In this document: positions 25,516 to 33,642 of the stretch, piece after piece
Position numbering within the stretch: position 1 is the first letter of the stretch
How the letters are laid out: every line of letters starts with the position of its first letter
Source of the DNA: Pseudomonadales bacterium
GTDB lineage: Bacteria; Pseudomonadota; Gammaproteobacteria; Pseudomonadales; JAHRWD01
NCBI GenBank assembly: GCA_016763075.1
Contig: JAESUM010000023.1
Coordinates: 20,038-84,037, forward strand
Direction of reading: 5' to 3'
DNA length: 64,000 nucleotides
Translations under genes and position numbers: made by a program
Notes under the pieces: model-generated
The model's database searches: none
The model's input: the letters and a program-made list of their open reading frames with translations, nothing else
Told to the model about the DNA's origin: nothing

Positions 25516-26242
25516 TTTTCATGCGCTCCTTATGGATTTCAGATGCGAAAGCTAGCGCGGAAGCAACGACCAACAAGTAACCAAGCGCAAATTGGATAGC
25601 GATAGAAAAAGTCTGAAATTCGTATATCTTCCCCTCGAGTGTATCGTTCTCGAAAGCCTCAAAGGCCTCAGTGAACGCGTAAAGCTTCATGATATTTTTT
25701 GAATCTAAATCAAAATAATGATGATTATCTTCGCTTAAAGAGCGTTCCACTTTGTTCCATGCCTTTGCATATTGGCCCTCAGCCACAGTCAGTAAAACAG
25801 TACTCGCAAAGTATTCATTATCTAACAGCGCATCTATATTGTTTTCTTGCCTCGCTAGAATGTACATTAGCGAGCTGCATAATTTTCTAGGGGCATCATC
25901 TTTATTGCAGTGATCACGGTTTATATTGTTTGCTATTTCTCCCCAGTGAATGTAGCTACTATTTAAGTGCTTCTTTGACTGAATATTATGGGCCTGTTGA
26001 GAGCCAGCTAAGCCGCTGGAGATAGAGCCAATCAACGAAAAAATCGCAATGATCGCTCCGGTGTTTCGTGCCAGTGTTAATGTGTTTGTAGAGAAGTTAT
26101 CTCGATATCGTTCGAATGTAAAATTTGCTGACTGTATGGTTATCCAAAATACAGCAACCATTTTCACCCAAATAAAATGACTTGGGACAAACAGTAGTGA
26201 CAATAAAGAAACCGAGAACAATAGAATTTTAAAGGTTTTCAT
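25502..26242 (-). CDS. Membrane protein with N- and C-terminal helices, unknown
   Basis: I do not recognise this 246-residue protein. It has two to three N-terminal hydrophobic segments (about residues 5-40 and 62-82), a soluble helical central part (about 90-205) and a final membrane helix (about 208-232) with a basic tail. Central residues such as HCNKDDAPRKLC and WNKVERSLSED give no family match to me. The 3' end overlaps the ycaQ-type gene by 14 bases, so they are co-transcribed. It sits between two similar ycaQ 5' ends and may have arrived by insertion. Function unknown. Confidence 0.7.
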   Translation of the reverse strand: MKTFKILLFSVSLLSLLFVPSHFIWVKMVAVFWITIQSANFTFERYRDNFSTNTLTLARNTGAIIAIFSLIGSISSGLAGSQQAHNIQSKKHLNSSYIHWGEIANNINRDHCNKDDAPRKLCSSLMYILARQENNIDALLDNEYFASTVLLTVAEGQYAKAWNKVERSLSEDNHHYFDLDSKNIMKLYAFTEAFEAFENDTLEGKIYEFQTFSIAIQFALGYLLVVASALAFASEIHKERMKNEGI

Positions 26243-26244
26243 AG

Positions 26245-27042
26245 CTAGGTATCACTGCACTGATTAAGGAATGGTTCAACTTCCGGCATGAATAACTCTG
26301 GAACTTCAGCAAAGGATACATGGCCGCAAGGAAGCTCAACAAACGATACACCAGCAATGGATTGTGTAGCCATCTTGCCATCTTTGTGGGCGGATATAAC
26401 AGGGTCATTTTTACCAAAAATAAGCAGTGTAGGCGCGGTAATATTTTGGGCCAACTGACGTAAGTCATTCTCTGGTTTACCAAAACTGCGCCACATAGCC
26501 CTGTTAAGCGTGATTCGTTCTGTGGTTGCTTGTGTTGTAGCAGCACGCTCCTATACGGGTTTGGTGGTGTCTGAACATTTTTTAATACACAAACTAGCAA
26601 GCCGATATGGGGATATTGAGAACCGACTACCCTGAAACTTACAAAAAGCAGTGCTAATGAAATTCTGTGGGGTGAAGCCATCCGATGCTACTAGCACCAA
26701 ACTCCGTACAGCCAGCGGTATTTGACTGGCCAAGCGGGCTGCCGCATTACCAACGATAGAGTTCCCAATAAAAAAGGCCGGGGGTAGGGCAAGCTTTTCT
26801 AGAAACTCTTGTAGAACCTTAAAATAAAGCAGCACATTGGCCGAGGCGGGTTCATCAAGTAAATCTGACTGGCCGTAACCAGGCCAGTCAAGCGCGATAA
26901 CTCGGTAGCTGCTCGCGAGCCTTGAAGCAACGGCGTCAAAGTCTTTGCTATCGCTAGGGTTAGCATGAAGTAAAACCACAGGTATGCCTGATCCGTGGCC
27001 GCAATAGTGAACCGAGCCTGTTGATAGAGTTATTTGTGGCAT
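26245..27042 (-). pseudogene. Alpha/beta hydrolase interrupted by an in-frame amber codon
   Basis: The frame from ATG 27042 codes for an alpha/beta-hydrolase: VVLLHANPSDSKDF (oxyanion region), ALDWPGYGQSD and FFIGNSIVGNAAA (GNSIVG as nucleophile elbow). After residue 163 a TAG stands at 26551-26553. The same frame continues without shift through ERAATTQATTERITLNRAMW to LLIFGKNDPVI and LPCGHVSF, the acid and histidine blocks, ending at 26245. Read through, it is a 266-codon frame of normal family length. One substitution therefore separates the protein from its catalytic Asp and His. It is either a new nonsense mutation or a sequence error. Confidence 0.8.
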
Positions 27043-27081
27043 AAGCCCTTCTTATTGAATATAACCAATGTCTTCGCTACC

Positions 27082-27171
27082 TTAGTAGCGTACTGGGTCA
27101 GCTAGACCCAAATTGTTTTTCGCAAGAAGCCCTTGCCTAGATAACGCCAGTGTATTGTATTGTAGTTTCAT
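27082..27171 (-). pseudogene. 29-codon remnant of a second ycaQ-type gene
   Basis: ATG at 27171 opens a 29-codon frame whose first residues, MKLQYNTLALSRQGLLAKN, resemble the intact ycaQ-type start at 25515 (MKVSKYKALTLSRQGLLAKK). The 19-mer CGTTATCTAGGCAAGGGCT is identical in both. After about 20 codons the similarity stops, followed by a TAA. This is a broken 5' end that flanks the hydrolase and membrane-protein genes. Confidence 0.75.
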
Positions 27172-27340
27172 GATGGGCTTGGTTTGTGGACTATAGATTT
27201 GAGTGGACAATATTTATAGGTTTGGCTTTTTATACCTAACTTAAGGCCTTATTCAGAAATAGTATTCGCGTTAGTACGACACGTAACATAGTGTTCATAC
27301 GGGATTTTTTACACTGGTTTGGGCCTAGTGTAGTTCGACA

Positions 27341-27712
27341 TCATTTTTGCATTGTGGTCGAGCATTCTTTGATTGGCGTAATGCTTGTCCGGCATTTCAC
27401 AATGCCGGGAATAATTTCACATACCCTTTTATCCTCGGTGGTATTGCATGCGCGTATACCATTGCGTGTTCGAAAAACCTCTTGGCCAACAATTGTTTCA
27501 CAACTTTGGGTAGGTCGACTTCGTTTACACTTAGGAACTGATTTATTGATTGTTTTGCATCTTTTTATAGGAACTCGTTCACAGGTTGTGGTTTTTTGGC
27601 GTGAACATTTATTTTTATGGTTTTTCATAATTCTGCAAGCGTGATTAAGGTTTAAATCAATTTTTATATTGCGACCAAAACCAGGTTGTATCGGTATTGA
27701 GGCTCTTACCAA
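27341..27712 (-). CDS. Cys-periodic open frame, unknown, possibly truncated by TGA
   Basis: A 123-residue frame with no recognised family. Ten cysteines stand at residues 26, 36, 44, 52, 62, 71, 89, 98, 107 and 117, at steps of 8-10 (one double step of 18). Threonine or basic residues recur after each Cys (CETIVG, CNTTED, CRTSIT, CSTTMQ). After the TGA the same frame keeps the rhythm (CRTTLGPNQC), so the stop may be a later mutation and the true gene longer. The start is uncertain: the frame opens at TTG 27712 with no signal peptide or Shine-Dalgarno sequence. The periodicity is hard to explain by chance, but expression is unproven. Confidence 0.4.
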   Translation of the reverse strand: MVRASIPIQPGFGRNIKIDLNLNHACRIMKNHKNKCSRQKTTTCERVPIKRCKTINKSVPKCKRSRPTQSCETIVGQEVFRTRNGIRACNTTEDKRVCEIIPGIVKCRTSITPIKECSTTMQK

Positions 27713-27935
27713 GAGCCGGAGTGTTAACTAGTTTAATTGCAGGGGCACTATTTTTCGAGGCTTAAAATAACTGAAAAGGTTAGCATGAGTATGGCCATAA
27801 TAAGGGCTTAAACGTGTTTCATAGGCTCACTTTTAAAGTAGAGAATAGGTTGGTCAGCGCGGTACGAACAGGGTTATTTGTTTATAAATCACCTGAATTA
27901 AACTCGATAAATAGTGTTTTTAGTAACAATTTCCC

Positions 27936-27965
27936 ACTCCTAACGAATTAATTTAGGAGTTTTTA
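27936..27965 (+). terminator. Terminator-like hairpin with no obvious plus-strand gene
   Basis: ACTCCTAA (27936-27943) pairs with TTAGGAGT (27953-27960) and is followed by TTTTATTT on the plus strand. No plus-strand gene is visible upstream within about 7 kb (all are minus strand). It may end a small RNA or be left from a lost gene. Confidence 0.5.
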
Positions 27966-27987
27966 TTTACTTGTTCTTGTTAAGTTT

Positions 27988-28371
27988 TTAGGCGTCAGGT
28001 CTTGAGGAATTAAACCCGTAATCTTGTTCGGTGATAGTAGTATTTCCAAATTTATGGAATTCGGACTTCAAGTTTATGGTTGGATCGCAGCCGTGGACTC
28101 GGATATCGAGCCACGGCTGGACACCGAACCCAGAGGGATGGTGATCTTCTACCAAATCTAAACCAATAAGACACATTTCTTCATTTGTTGAGCCATGTGG
28201 TACATCATAATAGGATGCGGTTAGGTCGTCTGGGGTATCCAAGTTCCAAATAGCTTCGACAATAGTTTTGTTCTTTCCGATTCCTGCAATCGATATATGC
28301 ATATTGTCGGCAAGCTCTTTGATAGCTTGCTCATTTTCGTGAACGACTTCGGTTACTTGGTTAACAGGCAC
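27988..28371 (-). CDS. Hypothetical protein, unknown function
   Basis: A 127-residue acidic protein that I do not recognise. It reads like real coding sequence: NEQAIKELADNMHISIAGIGKNKTIVEAIWNLD and a closing FGNTTITEQDYGFNSS (each shown in part). There are no membrane segments or metal motifs. The only start available in the open frame is GTG 28371, without a clear Shine-Dalgarno sequence. Sequence upstream of it in the same frame, back to a TAA, also looks coding, so the gene may have lost its beginning. It lies in the disturbed 25.5-28.4 kb patch. Confidence 0.45.
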   Translation of the reverse strand: MPVNQVTEVVHENEQAIKELADNMHISIAGIGKNKTIVEAIWNLDTPDDLTASYYDVPHGSTNEEMCLIGLDLVEDHHPSGFGVQPWLDIRVHGCDPTINLKSEFHKFGNTTITEQDYGFNSSRPDA

Positions 28372-28478
28372 AGGGTATATAACCGTGTAACTAAGCGAGA
28401 ACGGTTAGCGGTGTGTTGTGATTCTAAAGTAGTCAATATAAAAAATATTCGCACGTGATGATTATGTGATTTTTGTGT

Positions 28479-30095
28479 TTATGAACTACAAGACAACATG
28501 GAACACCCAGCTTTGGTTCTGGCCCATTCGGGGCGTTTTTCGGCGTACTGTTCTTTGCTTGGTTGTTCGTCATAGGGCTTGCTTAGTAGTTCCAGAAGTT
28601 CGTTCACCATGCTGTTATCACCCTGTTCAGCTTTATCGATGGCCAGTTGCGCAAGGTAGTTTCTGAGTACATATTTTGGATTTACGGCATCCATTATTGT
28701 GCGCCGTTGTTGCTGACTGGTTGAGTCTTTTTGTACTCTTTTTTGGTAGGCGTTGAGCCATTCAAACAAGGTAGTTTTGTATGGTTGGGTGAGCTGTCGC
28801 GGTTGATAGTAAGCGCCGGTTAATTCGCTTGGAATATCGTTTTGCTCGGTAAGTGGTTTTGTTGTGTTTAGGTCTAGTTTGGCGAGGTTGCGAAAGAATA
28901 TGGTCATGTCGGTTTCTACTTCTGCCAATAGAGCGAGTAGTTGGTCGAATAGCTCGGGGTCTGTTTGTGGGTCTAGGCTGGTGAGCCCTAGTTTTTTGGT
29001 CATCATGTTGCGCCAGCGGTTTTGAAAGCTGCTTTGGTAGGAGTTGTAGGCCTGTTGCACGGCTTCAAGATTGTCGATGATGGGCAATAGGGCGTTGCCG
29101 AGCTGGGCAAGGTTCCACTGTGCTATTTCGGGTTGGTTGCCAAAGCAGTAACGTTTGCCTTGGGCATCGGTGGTGTTGGGTGTCCAACCAGGGTCAAAAT
29201 CTTCTAGCCAGCCGTAGGGGCCGTAGTCAATGGTGAGGCCCAGTATCGACATGTTATCGGTATTCATGACGCCGTGTACAAAACCAACGCGCATCCATTG
29301 CACCACCATTTTTGCCGTGGTGTCGCAAATTTCTTGAAACCAGGCGATGTAGGTTTCGGGGCTGGGTTGCCCAAGGTGGGGGAAGTCGTTGGTAATGGTG
29401 AGGTCTACTAATTGTTTGAGTAGCTCGGTTTCACCACGTGATGCGTGTATTTGAAAATGCCCAAAGCGGGTGAAAGAGGGTGCTAACCGGCAAACGACTG
29501 CGCCTAGTTCGGCTTTTGGGTTGCCGTCGTAGAACATATCGCGGGTTACTTTTTCGCCGGTGGTCATTAGGCTGAGCGCGCGGGTGGTGGGTACGCCTAG
29601 GTAGTGCATGGCTTCACTGCACAGGAACTCTCTAACGGATGAGCGCAGCACGGCCAGCCCGTCGGCGCGGCGCGAATAGGGGGTGGGGCCAGAGCCTTTG
29701 AGTTGTATTGCCCAACGCTTACCTTGCTGATTGATGATTTCCCCTAGGTTTATTGCTCGGCCATCGCCCAGCTGGCCTGCCCAGTTGCCAAACTGGTGGC
29801 CGCCGTAGCGGGTGGCGTAGGGCTGCATGTCGTCTAATACATGGTTGCCGCTAAAGGTTTGTAAAAAATCGGCGGAGCCGCAGGTTTGCTCAGATAAATT
29901 CAGCAAGTTGGCGGCGTCTTGCGAGTAGCTAACCAGGCTTGGGTTGGGTGTGATTTTGGGTGTCACCCATGAATAGCAGATGTCAGTCACTTGCCGCGTG
30001 TAGTTTTCATCGATGGGGTCTGCAGGTAATTCATGGGTGTAGCGGTTGTCGAATGAAAGATCTTTTAGACTGGATGGGGCTTTAGAAGCAGGCAT
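28479..30095 (-). CDS. selO: Protein adenylyltransferase SelO (YdiU/UPF0061)
   Basis: SelO is a pseudokinase-fold enzyme that AMPylates protein substrates and is tied to oxidative stress. The 538-residue product has the family blocks YGGHQFGNWAGQLGDGRA (about residues 95-112), QLKGSGPTPYSRRADG (about 128-143), the HGVMNTDNMSILGLTIDYG catalytic/metal segment (about 271-289) and the C-terminal AGCSMLSCSS. In eukaryotes the corresponding C-terminal position is selenocysteine; bacterial enzymes carry cysteine, as here. Length is slightly longer than the E. coli protein. It follows the DUF6279-type lipoprotein gene on the same strand after 87 bp. Confidence 0.95.
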   Translation of the reverse strand: MPASKAPSSLKDLSFDNRYTHELPADPIDENYTRQVTDICYSWVTPKITPNPSLVSYSQDAANLLNLSEQTCGSADFLQTFSGNHVLDDMQPYATRYGGHQFGNWAGQLGDGRAINLGEIINQQGKRWAIQLKGSGPTPYSRRADGLAVLRSSVREFLCSEAMHYLGVPTTRALSLMTTGEKVTRDMFYDGNPKAELGAVVCRLAPSFTRFGHFQIHASRGETELLKQLVDLTITNDFPHLGQPSPETYIAWFQEICDTTAKMVVQWMRVGFVHGVMNTDNMSILGLTIDYGPYGWLEDFDPGWTPNTTDAQGKRYCFGNQPEIAQWNLAQLGNALLPIIDNLEAVQQAYNSYQSSFQNRWRNMMTKKLGLTSLDPQTDPELFDQLLALLAEVETDMTIFFRNLAKLDLNTTKPLTEQNDIPSELTGAYYQPRQLTQPYKTTLFEWLNAYQKRVQKDSTSQQQRRTIMDAVNPKYVLRNYLAQLAIDKAEQGDNSMVNELLELLSKPYDEQPSKEQYAEKRPEWARTKAGCSMLSCSS

Positions 30096-30182
30096 ATTTT
30101 TTTTAAACCGTAAGCAGTGTGAGCGATACCCGATAATAGCACGCGGGGCTGGGTGTCTAGCGATGTTGAAACGACGAATGGG

Positions 30183-31256
30183 CTAGCAGTTGTTGTGGCG
30201 ATAACCTTTTGAAACGGGGCTTTTGTGGTGGTTGGTGCAGGTTTGTATGCTTGCGGTGGTCGGGCGGTTTTGCAACGCAATGGGTGCTGTTCGGGCTGCA
30301 CTAGACAGGTCCATAAAATCTTGGTTGTAGCTGGCAATGGTTTCTAACAGGTGTTGCAGTTGGTTTGGTGTAACCAGTGCGTGGATCTCTTGCATCAGTT
30401 GGTAGTAGTTGGTTTTGGTGGTGTTTATGGCTTGTAGGTATTCCGCTGGGTAGTTGGTTTCTGGGTGAAGCCAAATGGTACGCAGGTACTTTTCTATGTT
30501 TGCATAGTGCTCAGAGTGCTCAGAGTGCTCAGAGTGCTGGGGCTGTGTTGGAAGCTGGGAGCTATTTAAGTTAACTGCATTGTTGGTCTGCGGTGCTGCT
30601 AACAGTGCAATCAGTTCGCGGTTTATTTGTTGCCGGTATTGTTTCGCCAATGACGATAGATCGAGGTTTTCTTCGGCATGTTTTTTAAGGATTGCGAGCT
30701 GCTGATCTGTGAGGTCGTCATAGCCATTTTCGAACTGATCTATGAGTTGACCGGTGCGGTGTTGAAGGCGTTTTTTACTGGAGTAATCCAGGTATTCATA
30801 TTGCTCTTGCAGCTCTTCGGATAGCTGCTCAGAAAGGTACTGTATTTGCTCGTCATCTAATGTGCTAAGCACTTTGGCGATGGGCGCAATAGCAGGTTCC
30901 ATTAGCTCAACATAGAGCACGCCCATTTGTGTTTCAGCCCAGCCGAAATCGGCCTCGGTAAGGGGTTTTTGCGCCCGTACTGCGGTTTCGTTTAATAGCT
31001 GTGTGTATTTGATGAGCTGGGTGGTGCGGTGCCAATGGAGCAGTTGGGCGATCTCTTTTTCAAGTTGCTGCTGCTGTTGGTCGTTTAAATTAAGGTAGTG
31101 GTTCGCTTGGTTGAGCGCGAGCCAGTCGAGCTGGTTATAAAGAAATTGAAAGCCGCTGCAGCCGTTGAGTAGTAGGCATAGCGCAACGATAAGCGGGCCT
31201 TTGGCACCGCGCTGTTGGTAATGGCTGAAAATACTTGCCGTTGTTGAGGTATGCAT
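30183..31256 (-). CDS. DUF6279-like lipoprotein
   Basis: A 357-residue predicted lipoprotein. The signal peptide ends in the lipobox LLNGC (Cys33), followed by GFQFLYNQLDWLALNQANHYL (in part) and a largely helical, Gln/Leu-rich body. This arrangement, with LNDQQQQQLEKEIAQLL, matches DUF6279 lipoproteins of gammaproteobacteria as I know them; no function is established. A short low-complexity insert, HSE repeated three times (about residues 240-249), comes from a 9-bp tandem repeat. The protein probably sits in the outer-membrane inner leaflet. selO lies downstream. Confidence 0.7.
   Translation of the reverse strand: MHTSTTASIFSHYQQRGAKGPLIVALCLLLNGCSGFQFLYNQLDWLALNQANHYLNLNDQQQQQLEKEIAQLLHWHRTTQLIKYTQLLNETAVRAQKPLTEADFGWAETQMGVLYVELMEPAIAPIAKVLSTLDDEQIQYLSEQLSEELQEQYEYLDYSSKKRLQHRTGQLIDQFENGYDDLTDQQLAILKKHAEENLDLSSLAKQYRQQINRELIALLAAPQTNNAVNLNSSQLPTQPQHSEHSEHSEHYANIEKYLRTIWLHPETNYPAEYLQAINTTKTNYYQLMQEIHALVTPNQLQHLLETIASYNQDFMDLSSAARTAPIALQNRPTTASIQTCTNHHKSPVSKGYRHNNC
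30506..30538. repeat. 9-bp tandem repeat inside the lipoprotein gene, 3.7 copies
   Basis: AGTGCTCAG is repeated three times plus six bases. It is in frame and encodes the His-Ser-Glu repeats. Copy number changes would add or remove whole tripeptides without breaking the gene. Confidence 0.9.
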
Positions 31257-31338
31257 CCTTTTGCACCTGCAGAACGTTGGTTTTCAATGTGGGTGGTTAA
31301 AGCCCTGCCCGCAGTTTATGGGCTGCGGGCAGGGGTGA

Positions 31339-32808
31339 TTATGAAGCGAGTTCGTAGTCGCTCATGTCGGGCTCTGCCATGGTGTTGCGAAAATGCTTCA
31401 TAGACCAGGGCCAAGCAGCGGGCACGCCACGGTCATCCAAATACCAACTGTCACAGCCTGAAACCCAAACGGTCTTTTTGGTAGCTTCTACGCGGTCGGT
31501 TTCAGTGCGATCTAGTGCGTCTTGTTTGGCGACGAATTGGGTGAAATCACTTTGCTGAATGTGATCTACCAGTTTCATAAAGTAGCTGAACTGAATATCT
31601 GCAACGTCGATCAGTGAAAAGTTGCCCACTGGGCCATTGGGGCCATTGAGTAAAATAAGATTGGGGAACTCAGGGATAGCTACCGACAAGTATGCCGAGG
31701 GCCGTGCCTTCCAGGCTTCTTCTAGGGTTACGCCGTTGTTACCGGTGACTTCAATAGGGCGCAGAAATTGGTCCACTTGAAAACCGGTGGAAATTACCAA
31801 TACGTCGAGCTTATGTAACTTGCCATCGGCGGTACGAATGCCTTCTGGCTCGATACCGGTGATGCTTTCGGTTACCAGCTCGGTGTTGCGGTGTTGAATG
31901 GCATCGTAGTAGTTGTGCGACATGATGAGCCGCTTACAAGCTGCTTGGTAGTCGGGGCGCAGTTTTTCGCGCAGTACTGGGTCGGTTACGTTTTGCTCAA
32001 GGTTTTCGAGTGTTAGCTGGGCAATCATGGCCAGTGCTTCGGGGTTTTCGCCCACCACTGCGGATGAAAACCCACCTTCAGATATGGCAACGTTTTCTGC
32101 ACGAATGGCATCTAACAGCGCTGGGTTTTCGCGGAAGTTTAGTTTCTCTTGTTCTGTATATGCAGGGTTTGGCCGGGGCATGATCCACTGAGGAGTGCGC
32201 TGGAACTGCTCAAGTTTTTTAACTTTTCCGGATAAAGCACCAACAATTTGAATAGAGGTTGAGCCGGTGCCAATTATACCAATGCGTTTGTCTTCAAGCG
32301 GTACGCTGTGATTCCAGCGTGATGTATGAAACATGGTGCCTTCAAAGCTGTCGATACCTGGGATATCTGGGTATGAAGGGCGGTGCAATACGCCGGTAGC
32401 GCCAATCACAAAATCAGCTTCGTCGAGATGGCCTTGGTTGGTTTTTAAGTGCCAGCGGCTGTTACGAAACACCATTGAGGCGATTTCGGTATCGAATTTT
32501 ACATGTGGGTAAACATCAAATTGATCCGCCACGCTTTGTAGGTACTCATATATTTCGGCACCGGGAGAGCAGTTGTAGCTCCAGTCGGGGTTGGGTGCAA
32601 AGGAGTAGCAGTAAAAGTGTGAGGGAACATCGCAGGCCACGCCTGGGTATTGGTTTTCGCGCCAGGTGCCGCCTAGGCTGCTGGCTTTTTCATAGAGGGT
32701 AAAGTTGGTATAGCCTGCTTCTTTTAACTTAACGGCGCTAAGAATCCCCGCCATTCCTCCACCGATAATAATGAACCGAAGGTTCTTGTTCTGTGGGTTA
32801 CTACTCAT
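31339..32808 (-). CDS. Flavin-dependent monooxygenase (Baeyer-Villiger/FMO type)
   Basis: A 489-residue class B flavoprotein monooxygenase. It has the FAD Rossmann motif GGGMAGILSA (about residues 16-25), LGGTWRENQYPGVACDVPSH (about 45-64) typical of BVMOs, the fingerprint FEGTMFHTSRWNHS (family FxGxxxHxxxW, about 157-170), and the NADPH motif GIIGTGSTSIQ (about 178-188). It uses NADPH and oxygen to insert an oxygen atom next to a ketone or to oxidise a heteroatom; the substrate is unknown. AGGAG precedes the ATG. It stands alone but would fit a lipid- or ketone-oxidising metabolism like that suggested by the P450 cluster. Confidence 0.88.
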   Translation of the reverse strand: MSSNPQNKNLRFIIIGGGMAGILSAVKLKEAGYTNFTLYEKASSLGGTWRENQYPGVACDVPSHFYCYSFAPNPDWSYNCSPGAEIYEYLQSVADQFDVYPHVKFDTEIASMVFRNSRWHLKTNQGHLDEADFVIGATGVLHRPSYPDIPGIDSFEGTMFHTSRWNHSVPLEDKRIGIIGTGSTSIQIVGALSGKVKKLEQFQRTPQWIMPRPNPAYTEQEKLNFRENPALLDAIRAENVAISEGGFSSAVVGENPEALAMIAQLTLENLEQNVTDPVLREKLRPDYQAACKRLIMSHNYYDAIQHRNTELVTESITGIEPEGIRTADGKLHKLDVLVISTGFQVDQFLRPIEVTGNNGVTLEEAWKARPSAYLSVAIPEFPNLILLNGPNGPVGNFSLIDVADIQFSYFMKLVDHIQQSDFTQFVAKQDALDRTETDRVEATKKTVWVSGCDSWYLDDRGVPAAWPWSMKHFRNTMAEPDMSDYELAS

Positions 32809-33172
32809 GGTGTATAGCTCCTAAATTTTTGTTTTTATTTGTTGGAGTGACTACGACACAACCAATATTGTGCGCTGATCGCACGGTGTTTAGTACTAAC
32901 TTGGTAAGCCTAACATAAGCTGATCTGATGATTTTGCAGGTAGTTTGTTCTTCATTCAATATTTGTGGCAACGGATATTGAATATGGCTAACCTATTTGA
33001 AAAAATGATGTGAGATAACCTAGCCTCAAAGGTCTATTTGTACGGTAATGGTGAAATTGGCTCCGGCCAGATTATGGTATATTGGTTTTAATATGTGTTT
33101 TTCTATAACAAGTAGTTCTAACGATAATGGCGTAACGCGTCACTGGTTTGGCAGAAATGGAGATTTCGAGAA
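32809..33172. other. Intergenic stretch between divergent genes
   Basis: About 364 bp that must hold the promoters of the monooxygenase and of the peptidoglycan-binding protein gene. It is A/T-rich near 33000-33120. I see no hairpin, repeat or gene in it. Confidence 0.5.
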
Positions 33173-33583
33173 ATGGTAGCAGTAGGTTCGGCTAAATCGA
33201 GCAAGCTTATGAATAAAACAACAGCGGCTAAGCATGAACAAAAACCGTTTCGATGTGCTGTGTTGATAGGGCTGATTTTTGGTTCGTACAGTGTAATTGC
33301 CGAGCAACCAGCTCAACTTGATGAGTTGAGCCCCACACAAGAAAAACAGCAAGTTACGGAAGTTGAAATAAGCCACCCAAAAGAAAACCTTGCGGCTGAA
33401 ATCCTTCAGATTCAGTTTGATCTACGCAAGCTAGGGTATTACAAAAACGAACTCAACGGCGTGTTAGACCGCGCCACCCGCGACTCTATACGTGTGTACC
33501 AGCTTGAGCATGTATTGGATATCGATGGCGAGTGGTCACTTCAACTTAAGGGTTCTTTAAGTAAAGCAACGGGCCGTTTATAA
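33173..33583 (+). CDS. Secreted peptidoglycan-binding-domain-like protein
   Basis: A 136-residue protein with a signal-type hydrophobic segment (about residues 28-43, ending SVIAEQ) and a C-terminal domain like PG_binding_1. IQFDLRKLGYYKNELNGVLDRATRDSIRVYQ (in part, about 79-109) matches the pattern of two helices around a G-x-L-D-x-x-T segment. Such domains anchor proteins to the cell wall. There is no catalytic domain. ATG 33173 has GGAG upstream; ATG 33209 (MNKTT) gives a more standard signal peptide and is an alternative. A MFS gene follows after 59 bp. Confidence 0.65.
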   Translation: MVAVGSAKSSKLMNKTTAAKHEQKPFRCAVLIGLIFGSYSVIAEQPAQLDELSPTQEKQQVTEVEISHPKENLAAEILQIQFDLRKLGYYKNELNGVLDRATRDSIRVYQLEHVLDIDGEWSLQLKGSLSKATGRL

Positions 33584-33642
33584 AATAAATGTTGGAATCT
33601 CTTTTATTACAGTTATTAGCCCATTTTTTGGCAGCACTGTGA

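Noticed and set aside
26229..26681. 150-residue minus-strand frame overlapping the broken hydrolase
   Set aside because: It is an out-of-frame shadow of the hydrolase reading frame and has no protein-like character.
27291..27644. 117-residue plus-strand frame opposite the Cys-periodic frame
   Set aside because: Its composition (His, Leu, Val, Arg runs) looks like an antisense shadow, and the regular Cys spacing belongs to the minus strand.
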